Source: Pratylenchus scribneri (Eukaryota > Nematoda > Chromadorea > Rhabditida > Pratylenchidae). Taken from it: DNA of 64,000 nucleotides. Shown here piece by piece: positions 47,401 to 59,200 of this stretch (its first letter is position 1; each line of letters starts with the position of its first letter). The translations under genes were made by a program, and so were the position numbers. The notes beneath the pieces are model-generated. The model saw nothing but the letters and a program-made list of their open reading frames with translations, was not told where the DNA came from and did not search any database. The stretch covers positions 496,001-560,000 of the forward strand of contig JAQSEB010000054.1 in assembly GCA_030063045.1 (NCBI GenBank), written 5' to 3'.

Positions 47401-48905
47401 TTTCGATTGTAATTTTCGATTGTAATTGTAATTTGCGATTGTAATTGTAATTTGCGATTGTAATTGTAATTTGCGATTGTAATTTGCGATTGTAATTGTA
47501 ATTTGCGATTGTAATTGTAATTTGCGATTGTAATTGTAATTTTCGATTGTAATTGTAATTTGCGATTGTAATTGTAATTTTCGATTGTAATTGTAATTTG
47601 CGATTGTAATTGTAATTTGCGATTGTAATTGTAATTTGCGATTGTAATTGTAATTGTAATTTGCGATTGTAATTGTAATTTGCGATTGTAATTGTAATTG
47701 TAATTTGCGATTGTAATTGTAATTTGCGATTGTAATTGTAATTTGCGATTGTAATTGTAATTTGCGATTGTAATTGTAATTTGCGATTGTAATTGTAATT
47801 GTAATTTGCGATTGTAATTGTAATTTGCGATTGTAATTGTAATTTGCGATTGTAATCGTAATTTGGGATTGTAATTGTAATTTGCGATTGTAATTGTAAT
47901 TTGCGATTGTAATTGTAATTTGCGATTGTAATTGTAATTTTCGATTGTAATTGTAATTTGCGATTGTAATTGTAATTTTCGATTGTAATTGTAATTTGCG
48001 ATTGTAATCGTAATTTGGGATTGTAATTGTAATTTGCGATTGTAATTGTAATTTGCGATTGTAATTGTAATTTGCGATTGTAATTTGCGATTGTAATTGT
48101 AATTTGCGATTGTAATTGTAATTTGCGATTGTTATTGTAATTTGCGATTGTAATTGTAATTTTCGATTGTAATTGTAATTTGCGATTGTAATTGTAATTT
48201 TCGATTGTTATTGTAATTTTCGATTGTAATTGTAATTTGCGATTGTAATTGTAATTTGCGATTGTAATTTGCGATTGTAATTGTAATTTGCGATTGTAAT
48301 TGTAATTTGCGATTGTAATTGTAATTTGCGATTGTAATTTGCGATTGTAATTGTAATTTTCGATTGTAATTGTAATTTGCGATTGTAATTGTAATTTGCG
48401 ATTGTAATTGTAATTTGCGATTGTAATTTGCGATTGTAATTGTAATTTGCGATTGTAATTGTAATTTGCGATTGTAATTGTAATTTGCGATTGTAATTGT
48501 AATTTTCGATTGTAATTGTAATTTGCGATTGTAATTGTAATTTGCGATTGTAATTGTAATTTGCGATTGTAATTGTAATTTTCGATTGTAATTGTAATTT
48601 GCGATTGTAATTGTAATTTTCGATTGTAATTGTAATTTGCGATTGTAATTGTAATTTTCGATTGTAATTGTAATTGCGATTGTAATTGTAAAATCTAAAT
48701 TGTAATTGCGATTGTAATTGTAATTTGCGATTGTAATTGTAAAATTGTAAATGTAATTGTAATTTTCGATTGTAATTGTAATTTGCGATTGTAATTGTAA
48801 TTTGCGACTGTAATTGTAATTTGCGATTGTAAATGTAATTTGCGATTGTAATTGTAATTTGTGATTGTAATTCTAAGTTGCTTCCGGAAGGATTGTAATT
48901 ATAAT
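41418..48905. repeat. 18-bp AT-rich satellite block, 7.5 kb
   Basis: Roughly 400 copies of the 18-bp unit TTGCGATTGTAATTGTAA occupy the whole space between the membrane-protein gene and RABGGTA. Variants TTTCG, ATCGTAATTTGGG, GATTGTTATTG and unit-length slips to 12 or 24 bp recur in blocks, so the array has higher-order structure. It is bordered by CTAAAAGTTCTTTCTGGAAG GATTG at the left and CTAAGTTGCTTCCGGAAGGA TTG at the right. No gene lies inside; the minus-strand frames at 46650 and 48208 are repeat peptide. Confidence 0.98.
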
Positions 48906-49011
48906 TAAAATTCATTAGTCATTAAATAATTATATTGACTTTTCCAATTTCAATTTATTATATTTATTCCCAATAATAAAAATACGTTTAAAAAATCAAA
49001 AATAATAAAAT

Positions 49012-52000
49012 TTATAGCCAATGGAAAATGATTCGAATTGATTTGTTCTTAATTCCCTCCTTCAATGCCTTTTGCTCCTCCGAATTTGATGCCAATTCAG
49101 TTTCGCATAGGATCAGCCGTTGAAGTGAGGAAAATGCACAAATTGCGGATTGAATATCGGCAAAATGGCCAATCTTTGTTCGGGCCAATGAAAGGAAATT
49201 GAGGTGAGGGAGTTGAATTGGTGGAAGACTGAAAATAAAAAACATATTAATGGAAATTGAATGTACGAAAAATACCTTTGGATTGGATTGCCATCCAATG
49301 TCAAATGGGTTAACTTTTGGAATGAGGCCAATTGGTGGAGTTGATTGTGGCCAATTTGGTTGTCTTCCAAATTCAATTCGGTAATGAGTCCAGCGAGGGG
49401 CAGTAAGTGTAAAATACTAAAATGAAAGGATTACGATTGGATTTCAGGGATTTTTGGAGGTGAGGAAAAAATTGAATTTTTTCTTAATTAATTTTTTAAA
49501 ATTTGAACTTTTTTAATGCAGAAAATGGAGTTTTTCGAGCCAAGTCACTCAATGATTTGGAGTTAAAAATCGAGAAAATTTTAATTTTTTTCCGAATAAA
49601 ATTTCGTCGAATTTAAGAATTTTTGGAGGGGAAGGGAAAAAGATAATTTTTTGAAATTTTTTTCTAATTAAATTTTTACTATTTGTACGATTTCTAATAT
49701 TTAAATTTTTAGAGTCGGGAATTCGATAAAGTTAATTTTTTAGTATTTTATTCTCAAAATTTGAATGTTTTTCATACTAAAATGGAATTTTTATCAAAAT
49801 TTTTATTAAATACAGAGAAAAAATTGATGAGAAATTTTTAAAAAATAATAGAAAAATGGTTTTTTATTCTTCGATTTCATCTCAGTAAAACCCCGTAATT
49901 CTTTTAGCTACTTTTTTAAGCCAATTCCTTTGAGCACCAATCGGCCATTTCCGCCGGTTAGTCCATCCAATTGTGTGCCATTTTCGCCCTCCGGCATTTT
50001 TCGATTGCTCAAAGCATCCACCAAAAGCAATTTGTCCATCAATTCCGCGTACATTTCCTTTCGTTGTGGATCAATTTTCTGAAAAATGAATGGCATTTTT
50101 TAATATATTTAATTTTTTAAGATTTGTATTTTATTTTTTATTTAAATTTGACCCAGAAATTAATTTAAAAAAATAAAAATTTTACCTGAAGTTTTTCACA
50201 ATTTTTGTTGGCCAATGCCATTGTTTCCTCATTGACGCCTTCCAAGGCCAATTTCGCTCGGATCAATGCAGAAATCGCCCACTAAAAAATTTGAAAATTA
50301 TTAATTTTTAAAGGGAAAAAAGTCAAATATTTTTTAAAGGAAAAAAATAAAAAAATTAATTAATTTTAAAGGAGAAAATATTAAAAATTATTAATTTTAA
50401 CAAAGAAAAATGTGAAAATAATTAATACACAAAAATTACCGGATTATCCTCATTTGCCATTAACTCCTCGCACAGTTTGACCAAATCATTCAAACATTTT
50501 CTGGGCAATTCCCGAGTGCAAGTGGGCAAAGTTGAAAAATTTTGCACTAAAATAAAAGGTTAAATTTGTCTTAATTTAATTTTAAATGTCATTTGGAATA
50601 AAACAAAATTCACCTTTACTTTGCGCAGAAGCAATTTCCACCAACCAACGGCAATAAGTCCACCCAGTTTGATCCTCGGAATTGACCCCACAAACGTGCA
50701 AAACTTTCTTAAAAAAAAGCGCAAAATTTTCTTATAAGTACGGAATTTACCTCAAATTCCCTTGCTAAACATTCATCGCTAATTGCCATTTCCGGATGTT
50801 GTAGATTTGGATAAATTTTTGGTAACAGATTAGCACGAAAATGCCATGCCGAATAATTGCTTGGGTTTTTGCCAATCATACGATCCGAGAAACTAAAAAA
50901 ACAAATTTCAAAAAATTATTGATTTAGAGTGAATTTTATGGTTTTGAGACTCATTTTTGTATCAGATTTGATGAGAAAAGTAAGTAAATATATTTTTGAG
51001 AATTTATTTTATGTTTTTGATGTAATTTTTCACTTATTTTGGCATTTTTTGGGGAAAATTTCATTTGTAAATTCAATAAAAAAAATCCCCCAAAAATTAT
51101 CTATTTTGAGATTCCCGAAATATATTTTTGGCAAATTTTACAAAAAAAAAACCTAAATAGGGTATTTCCGACTGGTTACCGAATGAATATTCCTACAAAA
51201 AATGTGGAAATTATTTGGCTCGAATATATTGAATGGTATAGTGTAATTGGTAAGTGCTTCTAATTTTCCCAGATGGGTGGCTCTCGTTCGATGCCTCCTC
51301 GAGTTTGTTCTTTTTTCTAATAAGAAATATAATTTCTTTTTTTTTTTTTGCAACATAAAGATGTTAGTTGAAAGTTATATTCTATTTTTGTTGTGATTTA
51401 AAAACTCCCTAAATATTGACAAACCTGAATTGTTCCATTTCATCAAAATTGGCCAATGGAGCCAGCGAACGGCAATGATCCCAACAATGGAAATTGCGAC
51501 AATCAATGGACAGGGCCCGCTCGCAAAGTGCCATTTCCGCTTGGAAGTCGGGTTTTGGATGGCGTTGAAGCATCAGGAAGCGATGATGCCAACTTGAATA
51601 TGATTTCGGGTTACGCATAAGGCATTCTTGAGTCAGGCCGAGTTCTGCGTCAATCAATTTTGCGAGTCGATCAGTGCCTTCCGATTGACTGGTTTCATCG
51701 CCGGAAGGTATCTTTAAATTTAAAAAAATTTTAATTATCATTTGTCGAAAATAACATTGAAATACCGAAAAGAAACGGTTAAAAAGTTTGTCCTAAATCC
51801 CCAAACCTTTTGCTCAATCGATAGATCTCGGTCAAGACGCATCATTAGCATATGTTTTGGTCTTGGGTTTAACCAATTCTAACTTAGTTTTGAACCAAAA
51901 ACCAAAATGTGGTTTAAACCGGTTTAAAACCCTTTAATTGTTGACCAAACCAAAATGTGGTTTAAACCGTTTAAAACCCTTTAATTGTTGACCAAACCAA

Positions 52001-52515
52001 AATGTGGTTTAAACCGTTTAAAATCCTTTAATTGTTGACCAAAACAAAATGTGGTTTAAACCGTTTAAAACCCTTTAATTGTTGACCAAACCATAACCAA
52101 ATTATATACCATTCAATGCGTTTTGACCAGCTCTATCCAATTTTAGATATATTTGGTTTGTGAATGTGTGCGACAAACAAACCATTTTAGGTTTTAGTTA
52201 TATTTTATGGTGTTTTTAATTTTCATAACAATAAAAAACCTGCGAAAAATGTTCCACAGCCTCCCTTCTCACATTCCACAGAGTGTAAATGTCCGGATTT
52301 TTGTTGAGCAATTCACCGGTCAATGCCATAATTTCATCGTCATATTCTCCTAAAAGTTGAATTTTTACTCCAATTTAATCAAAATTTTTACGTTTCTTTC
52401 GCTTCTCAAATACCCGATCCCGTGCTTGTGTAAATGCCAACAATTTTGCCTGCCGCTTCTTTTCCTGTGCATTTTTCTCTTCGTTGTCGATATTTTCTTT
52501 TTTGACGAAATGCAT
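49012..52515 (-). CDS. ggta-1: Rab geranylgeranyltransferase alpha subunit (RABGGTA)
   Basis: Ten exons from the ATG at 52515: 52392-52515, about 52241-52349, 51426-51713, 50752-50892, about 50614-50705, 50440-50550, 50186-50282, 49911-50080, 49276-49417 and 49012-49227, for about 495 residues. The enzyme, with its beta subunit and Rab escort protein, attaches geranylgeranyl groups to Rab C-termini in the cytosol. The N-terminus (KKRQAKLLAFTQARDRVFEK) matches the family start. Protein prenyltransferase alpha repeats follow: NPDIYTLWNVRREA, NPKSYSSWHHRFLMLQR, DCRNFHCWDHCRS, NPSNYSAWHFRANLLPK and NSEDQTGWTYCRWLVE. The C-terminal third has leucine-rich repeats (ITELNLEDNQIGHNQLHQL, LTHLTLDGNPIQ, LNFLSLARTKIG, LQRLILCETEL). 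The mammalian Ig-like insert seems absent, which explains the shorter length. The intron after the second exon carries a 46-bp-repeat element. Confidence 0.94.
51780..52210 (+). mobile_element. 46-bp-repeat element, copy 4 (4 internal repeats)
   Basis: It has the same ends as the MED13 copies (GATCTCGGTCAAGACGCATC at the left; ACCATTCAATGCGTTTTGAC CAGCTC at the right) around four 46-bp units at about 51897-52085. It lies in an intron of RABGGTA and keeps the uninterrupted TTTTGACC site used by the hAT-like insertion in copy 2. Confidence 0.82.
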
Positions 52516-53277
52516 TCTTTAACCTTAATTAATTATTGATTTGATTTTGAATTATTGATTGATTTATGATTAAATTTTAAGAAATATTTTGGGGTAAATT
52601 TTTCCCAAAAAAATCATAAATCGTTAATTATTGATTAATTTTGAATTATTGATTTTTTTATGAATTTTTAAAAAAATTTTAGGTATATTTTTGTTGAAAA
52701 ACTCATAGATAAATTTTTGATTAATTTTAAATTATTGATTAAGTTTTGACGAATTTTTTTATTTTTTGAAAATTTTTTTCAAAAAACTCATAAATCCTTA
52801 ATTATCGATTGATTTTTCAATTATTGATTAATTTTAAATTACTGATTTTTTGAATTATTGATTAATTTTGAGACGATAAATTTTTTTAAATATTTTGAGG
52901 TAATTTTACCCAAAAAATTCATAAATAATTAATAATTATTTTTAATTCAAATTTATTTTAATTCCCAATCAATAATAAGCTAGCACATAGCAATCAAAAA
53001 TCAATATGTTGTAATGTGGAACAAACAACGTTTTAAATGAAATGAGAAAAATGTGAGTGTGATTTTCGCGTTTTAACCGGTGTTTAAAATAAATTGAGAT
53101 GAATGTGAAAACAAAAATATTGGTCGGCTACCATTCATTCTTCAATGTGTGGGTGGGTGGTCAATTAAGGTTCACAAAATGGTTTGTGCAAAAAACAATA
53201 ATGGAAAAAATAAAACAAAACAATTTTATTTGGAATTCGGTAGGTAGTAAAATAAATAATATATTTCATTATAGTAT
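52516..53277. other. Intergenic region between BAZ1A stop and RABGGTA start
   Basis: Seven hundred and sixty bases that are very A+T-rich. Diverged direct repeats of TTAATTATTGATTAATTTT-AATTATTGATT type occur at 52525-52940. No gene is visible. It holds the RABGGTA promoter or trans-splice region and the BAZ1A 3' end. Confidence 0.5.
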
Positions 53278-56200
53278 TCAGCCATATTGTTGCCATTCTT
53301 CCAAATCTTCTTCATCAACAATTTCCCTCTCTTCACTTTGACCGCCATTTTCTTCGTCATTTCCGAATTCATCCTCCTCCCCATCATCATCTTCATCCAT
53401 ATCTTCATCTCCTCCCTTCTTCCATTTATTCATATTCATTTCCTCTTGCTGATGATAATTGGTTGGATCGAAATGGGTGACCGGCTTCCTCTTCCTTCCC
53501 AGCCCTTCATATCGTTCGGCACCGAATCCATTGTATAAATCGTCATTGTTGTATCGATTTGAACGGAGTTGTCTCTTCGTTGTGAGCCTTTCCTCATCTT
53601 CCTCAGTTTCATCTTCCATTTCTTCATCCTCCATCGTTTCATCATCACTCCAGCCATTTTTCTGTTCCACTTCTTCCTCATAATCTTCATCCTCAAAGTC
53701 CAATTTGTCGATGTCCATCTCACATTCACCGTATTTTGTCACCGGTTTACGCTATAATAGAATTTATATTAATTTTGGAGAATTCATCCAAATGAGAAGT
53801 AGACATGTTTCAATACCTCTGGGGCATTGTTTTGGCCATAATTCAAAGAGGCAATAACCAATTTGGGAAGGCGATATATCATTTAAAAACCTAAAGTTCC
53901 CCTATAAAGTGGTCACTTTAATTTTATAAAATCCAGACTTTTAAAAAAGTTACATGTCTTTGAGTGGAATAAACCCGAATATTTGTTGTTGGAGGAAAAA
54001 CCGCTTAGTTTACAAATTGTTTTAGCATTTCAAAAACAATTAGACAAGCCACTTTTTAGAGGACATTTAGGGCTTTCAAATGGCATATCGCCTTCCTGAA
54101 TTGGTTGCCACCTTCTCGAGATATGGCCAAAATAACGAGTAACGTCCCAAGGTCCCGAGGAAATGAAATTAGTAAGAATGGCTCAGGTACTAAAACTTCG
54201 GTTACCCAAAATGACCGACCTGTCGTGTCCCAGTCACAAGCATGCCGGCTGCATTTGCCATCAAACTTGCTGCTTCACGGAAATGATGTGGAGCACGAGA
54301 GGTGGATGGTTTATTTGAAGATGAAGGCGCAGTATTTTTTGGCTCACGGCGGCGACCAATTTTGTTTTTCTTCTAATGTAAAAAATGTGAAAAAATATTT
54401 AATTGGTTAAATTTTACCAAATTTTCCTCCTCCCACTCTTCCGTTTGATTGAAATCCCAGTTGACGGCAAATTCAAATGTGCCCTCAAATAGTCCAATGG
54501 CCGAGGGGCTTTTGCAATGCTTCAGCGCCCGTTGCCATTCCTCAAATGTTCGCGATGGATTGCGTTTAATCACTGAAAAAATTTTTTTTGATTAATTAAA
54601 ATTTTAAAATAAATTAATTTGGAAAATAATTTAAATATTTTTTAAAATTAAAATTATCGATTAATTTTAAAAATTAATCGCAAAAAAAATTTTTTTAATT
54701 AAATTGAAAAATACTATTTTTCTTTATTAATTTAATTTTATTAAATTATAATAAAAATTTTTAATAAATAATAATATTCCTATCCTACTCATTATTCTTA
54801 AAATAATATTTTTAGAAATTTAAAAAAATAATTATAAATTTTTATTTTAAATTAATTGAAAAATAAATTTTTTTTATTAATTTTTTAAATTATTAAAATA
54901 ATTTTTAATTGGTTTACCTTCTCCATTCTTTTTGATCTCATTAAAAAATGGAGAATGCATGCATTCTGGATGGATTGAATGGGCCAATTGAATGAGAGCA
55001 ATTCCCAATCTAAATATTAAAAAAAATGAAAAAAATCATTTTTATAATTAAAATTAAATTTTTAAATAAATATTTAATTATATTATTTACTTTTGCACGG
55101 GCGTTGTCGATTCCAATTCTTCTTTAGTGTATAAAAGTTCGCCGGGATTTGTTGTTGAGTGCAAAATGGGAATTCCTCCATCATTTGGGCATAATTTCGT
55201 TGTATCGCCGCTTTCTTCAAGGCATTTTCGCCATTGTTCGCGTCCACCTTTGCATTTTAAGATGCCCAATTTTCGTTCATGAATCTATAAAAAGTGATAA
55301 ATAAATGTCATAATTTTTTATAAATAAATTAATAATGTCATAATTTTAATATTTAATTTGGCAAAAAATTGCCGAAAAAAGAGTATATAAATAACAAAAA
55401 AATTAAATAGTAATGGTTTAAGGGTTTGTCTAAAACATTCACAAACCAAATATACCCAAAATTGGATAGAGCTGGTCAAGACGCATTGAATGGTATATAA
55501 TTTGGTATTTGGTTATGGTTTGGTCAACATTTAAAGGGCTTTAAACGGTTTAAACCACATTTTGGTTTGGTCAACATTTAAAGGGCTTTAAACGGTTTAA
55601 ACCACATTTTGGTTTGGTCAACATTTAAGGGGCTTTAAACGGTTTAAACCACTTTTTGGTTTGGTCAACATTTAAAGGGCTTTAAACGGTTTAAACCACA
55701 TTTTGGTTTGGTCAACATTTAAAGGGCTTTAAACGGTTTAAACCACATTTTGGTTTGGTCAACATTTAAAGGGCTTTAAACGGTTAAACCACTTTTTGGT
55801 TTTAAACGGTTTAAAGTTAATATGGTTTCTTTTTAAAACGTAATAGGTTTTTGGTCCAAAATTAAATTAGAATTTGGTTAAACGTAAGCCAAAATATTAT
55901 CAAATGATGCGTTTTGACGAGACCGCGACCTATTGACAGATGACAGCATATAAGGTTTAAAGGTTCAGGATAAATTTTTTAAATCTATCTTTTCGGCATT
56001 TTTCAATAATTTTTGGCTTCCCATTTTAAAAAATTTGACTTACAGTCTCTTCCAATTCAAGCAAATGTGTTTTGACTTCACCCAAAAGGGCATCATCAAT
56101 TCGGGCATCCGTCTCATTTGTCAGCTCTTTTGGCAGCGACGAAGTGATAAATCCAAATAATTGGGAAGAAATGGGCAAATGATTCTTTCGTTCTTCAATA

Positions 56201-59200
56201 AATTTCTCCGTTGCATTCATCTCTGTTGTATAAATTTCCCTGAATAATCCAATGTTCTCGGCCAGCTCCAATTCGCGAAACCCGCGTGGATTCAGACATT
56301 GAAGGAGCTAAAATTGTGAAATTATAATAATTAGGATGTGAAATTATAATTATGGTTGCAATTTTAGTTAAATTAATTATTTTTTGTAAAGCATTAATAA
56401 TGTCAAAAAATCAAATAAAAATCCAATTTTATTTGATCTCAAAATATTGTACTAATTTTTTTGAAAATTCTCACAAAAAATAACAAAAATTTCGCCAAGA
56501 AATATCAAAAATTTTCTCTCTTGTGGACATTTTTTGGTCAACAAAGTTTTCTATTATATTAAACCATTTTGGCCACGAAATTTGTTCTTTAGAGATCAGC
56601 AGAGGGTTTTTTTAGTCTCAAAATTTTTCGTTTGCTTAATCATTTTGGATAAATAATAAATATCTAATCGTGGATCATTTTTGGTCAATTGATAGAAAAA
56701 TGTTCCCTATTAGAGAATTTATTTTTACCCAAAAAATTTTATTTGAAAATTTTTTAAAATTATTATAGAAATTTATGTCATTGAGAATTTTTTAAAATTA
56801 TTATAGGAAATTTATGTCATTGAGAATTTTTTAAAATTATTATAGAAATTTATGTCATTGAGAATTTTTTTTCACTATTTTATAATTATTTTCGGGCTTT
56901 ATGTATGTTTTTTTAGTATATTTAAAAGTGGAAACCAACCTTTTTTGGTGCATCTTTCTCCATATAATACAGCAATTCCGGTGAATCCGGGGGTGGATTA
57001 TGCACTGGACATTTTAGCATTGAGCCGGTGCAGGCCATCAATCGGTCAATTTTGGTGGCCATTTCCAATCCATTCAAATTATTATTATTCCCAATGCCAT
57101 TCTCTTCTTCCATTTCTTTTTTCACATTATTTTCATTGCTTTCCATATCTTCCATTTTCACATTTTTTTCCATTTCATTGCCAATTTCCTCATCCATTTT
57201 CATTTTTAACGGAGTTGCCTGTCCACATTCGCCCAATTCTTTGCCCGATTTTGGGCATTTTACGATGAATGTCGAAAACATGTACTTAAATTAATTGAAT
57301 TATTGATTAGAAATTGGCTAAATTAGCGAAATTTTTACTAGAAGAGGCTTTCATGGTCAAATTGGTTAGACAATAGTTTTTGCAAAAAAAAATTTAGGTC
57401 TCGGGTTCAAATCCACCATGAGGAAAATAATTTCTTTGAACTTAGTAAATATTTTTAAGGATTTTTAGTCATTTTATTATTGGATGAAAAACAAAATTAT
57501 ATTATAACTATTAAAAATTGCAATTTCAATCAACCCAAAAAGGGATCCTTTACCTTGTACAAAATTTAGATCTCTGATTCTAGTCCGTTCTGAGGAATTT
57601 CTCTTTTCGACTTGGTAGATACTTTCTATGCATTTTTAAACCATTCTATAACCAATTTTTCCTTTGAAAATTTTCGACCTAAAATTTAGGTCTTGGGTTC
57701 GAATCCACTGCGAGGAATTTATTTTTTTTTTATCAAATTTTAGACATTTTACAGTTCATTTCTAAAGGAAATACACTAATTCAAGCCAAGAAACTTAACC
57801 AGGCTAGTGCTACGGAAATTTAAAATTGAACGTACATAATATCGACGAAAGGCGCGATCCCGGCCTAAATAGAACATTCCCATTTTTCCTGAAATTTTAT
57901 AATTTTATTTAAATTAAATAAATATTTTTCAAAAACCTTGCAACTCATAAATTTTCCTCAAAATCTCATGCATTCTATCATTGTGAAATTGGCGTTGAGC
58001 TGCCCGAAATTCCACAATTTCACGGGTATTTTCCATTTGTGCCCATGGCAGGGGATTTTTCTCATCCAACATCCGTTCCTTAAATTCCGCACTATTTTGG
58101 ACTCGTCTGCCTCTGAACGTCAAATAAATAATTAATTTAAATATTTCTTATGTTTGTTTTTTACTCATTCATTTGGACCAATGCCCGTCGAAGATTGATC
58201 AAATCTCTTGAATTTGTTTTCGATGACTGAAATATTTTCAAATTAACTGGAAATATTTTTAAAAATTACGTTTTGGCCATTCTCCACTGCATTTGTTTTA
58301 TTCTGATTGGCCAATAATGAATGTGCCTGATTTGCCTCCTTCTCGTGCTTAAATATTTTTTTTCATTATTATTCAATTTTCCATAAATTTGATAAGAAAT
58401 CCCAGGGCCCTGTTTCAATTCCCATTTGGAACTTGTAACTTGAAAGAAACGGATTTTCCAAGTAAAAATTCCAAGTTCCAAGTGGAATTGAAACAGGGCC
58501 CAGGCCCGAATCCAGTGGGGTAATTGCCCTCCACATTGGGGAAAGTTTTCTCTTTTTTTCCGATAAAATGAAAAATACCCCTTGCCCCCCATGGAAAATT
58601 TCTGGATATGGGTCTGCCTATTACCAAATGTTTATTCAAAAGTTTTAGATTTTGCAGCCTGGGTATTATTAGGTCTAAGATTGAGATTAGATTTAGGCTG
58701 GTTAGGGTTTACAAAGATTTCAGCAAAAACTCCCCCCTCCCCTCAAGCCCCGGTCCCAATTGAGTGTTTTTCGCTGCGTTCTGCGATTTCGCAGCGATTT
58801 TTCTGGTCCCAATAAGCTTTTTTAGCGCAGCGGTACATCGCAGCGGCAAAATTTTCTTTCCCTCGACCGAGGGAAACTTCTGCGTTAACGCAGAAAAAAG
58901 CACACATTTTCTTATCTTTTCCTCTCTCTTATGGCCGCTGCGCTCATTTTAATGGAGGCTATTGGGACCAGTTCTGCGTTGTGCGCTAAATTTTCTGCGA
59001 TGCCGCAGAACGCAGCGGCAGCTATTGGGACCGAGGCTTCAGCAAAATTTAAGCCACAGTATCCTCCTATGAATATTTTTCTGGGGTAAACACATTTATA
59101 GTTTATACACATTCTACAGTACATTTCCAAAAGAAATACAGTAATATGAACAGAAAAAAATATGTGGAAAAGGTACCAATACCAATATTACCTAACCAAA

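Noticed and set aside
54105..54410. Plus-strand frame of 101 codons in the BAZ1A locus
   Set aside because: Overlaps a foldback element at its start and, on the opposite strand, a well-spliced BAZ1A exon (54219-54373).
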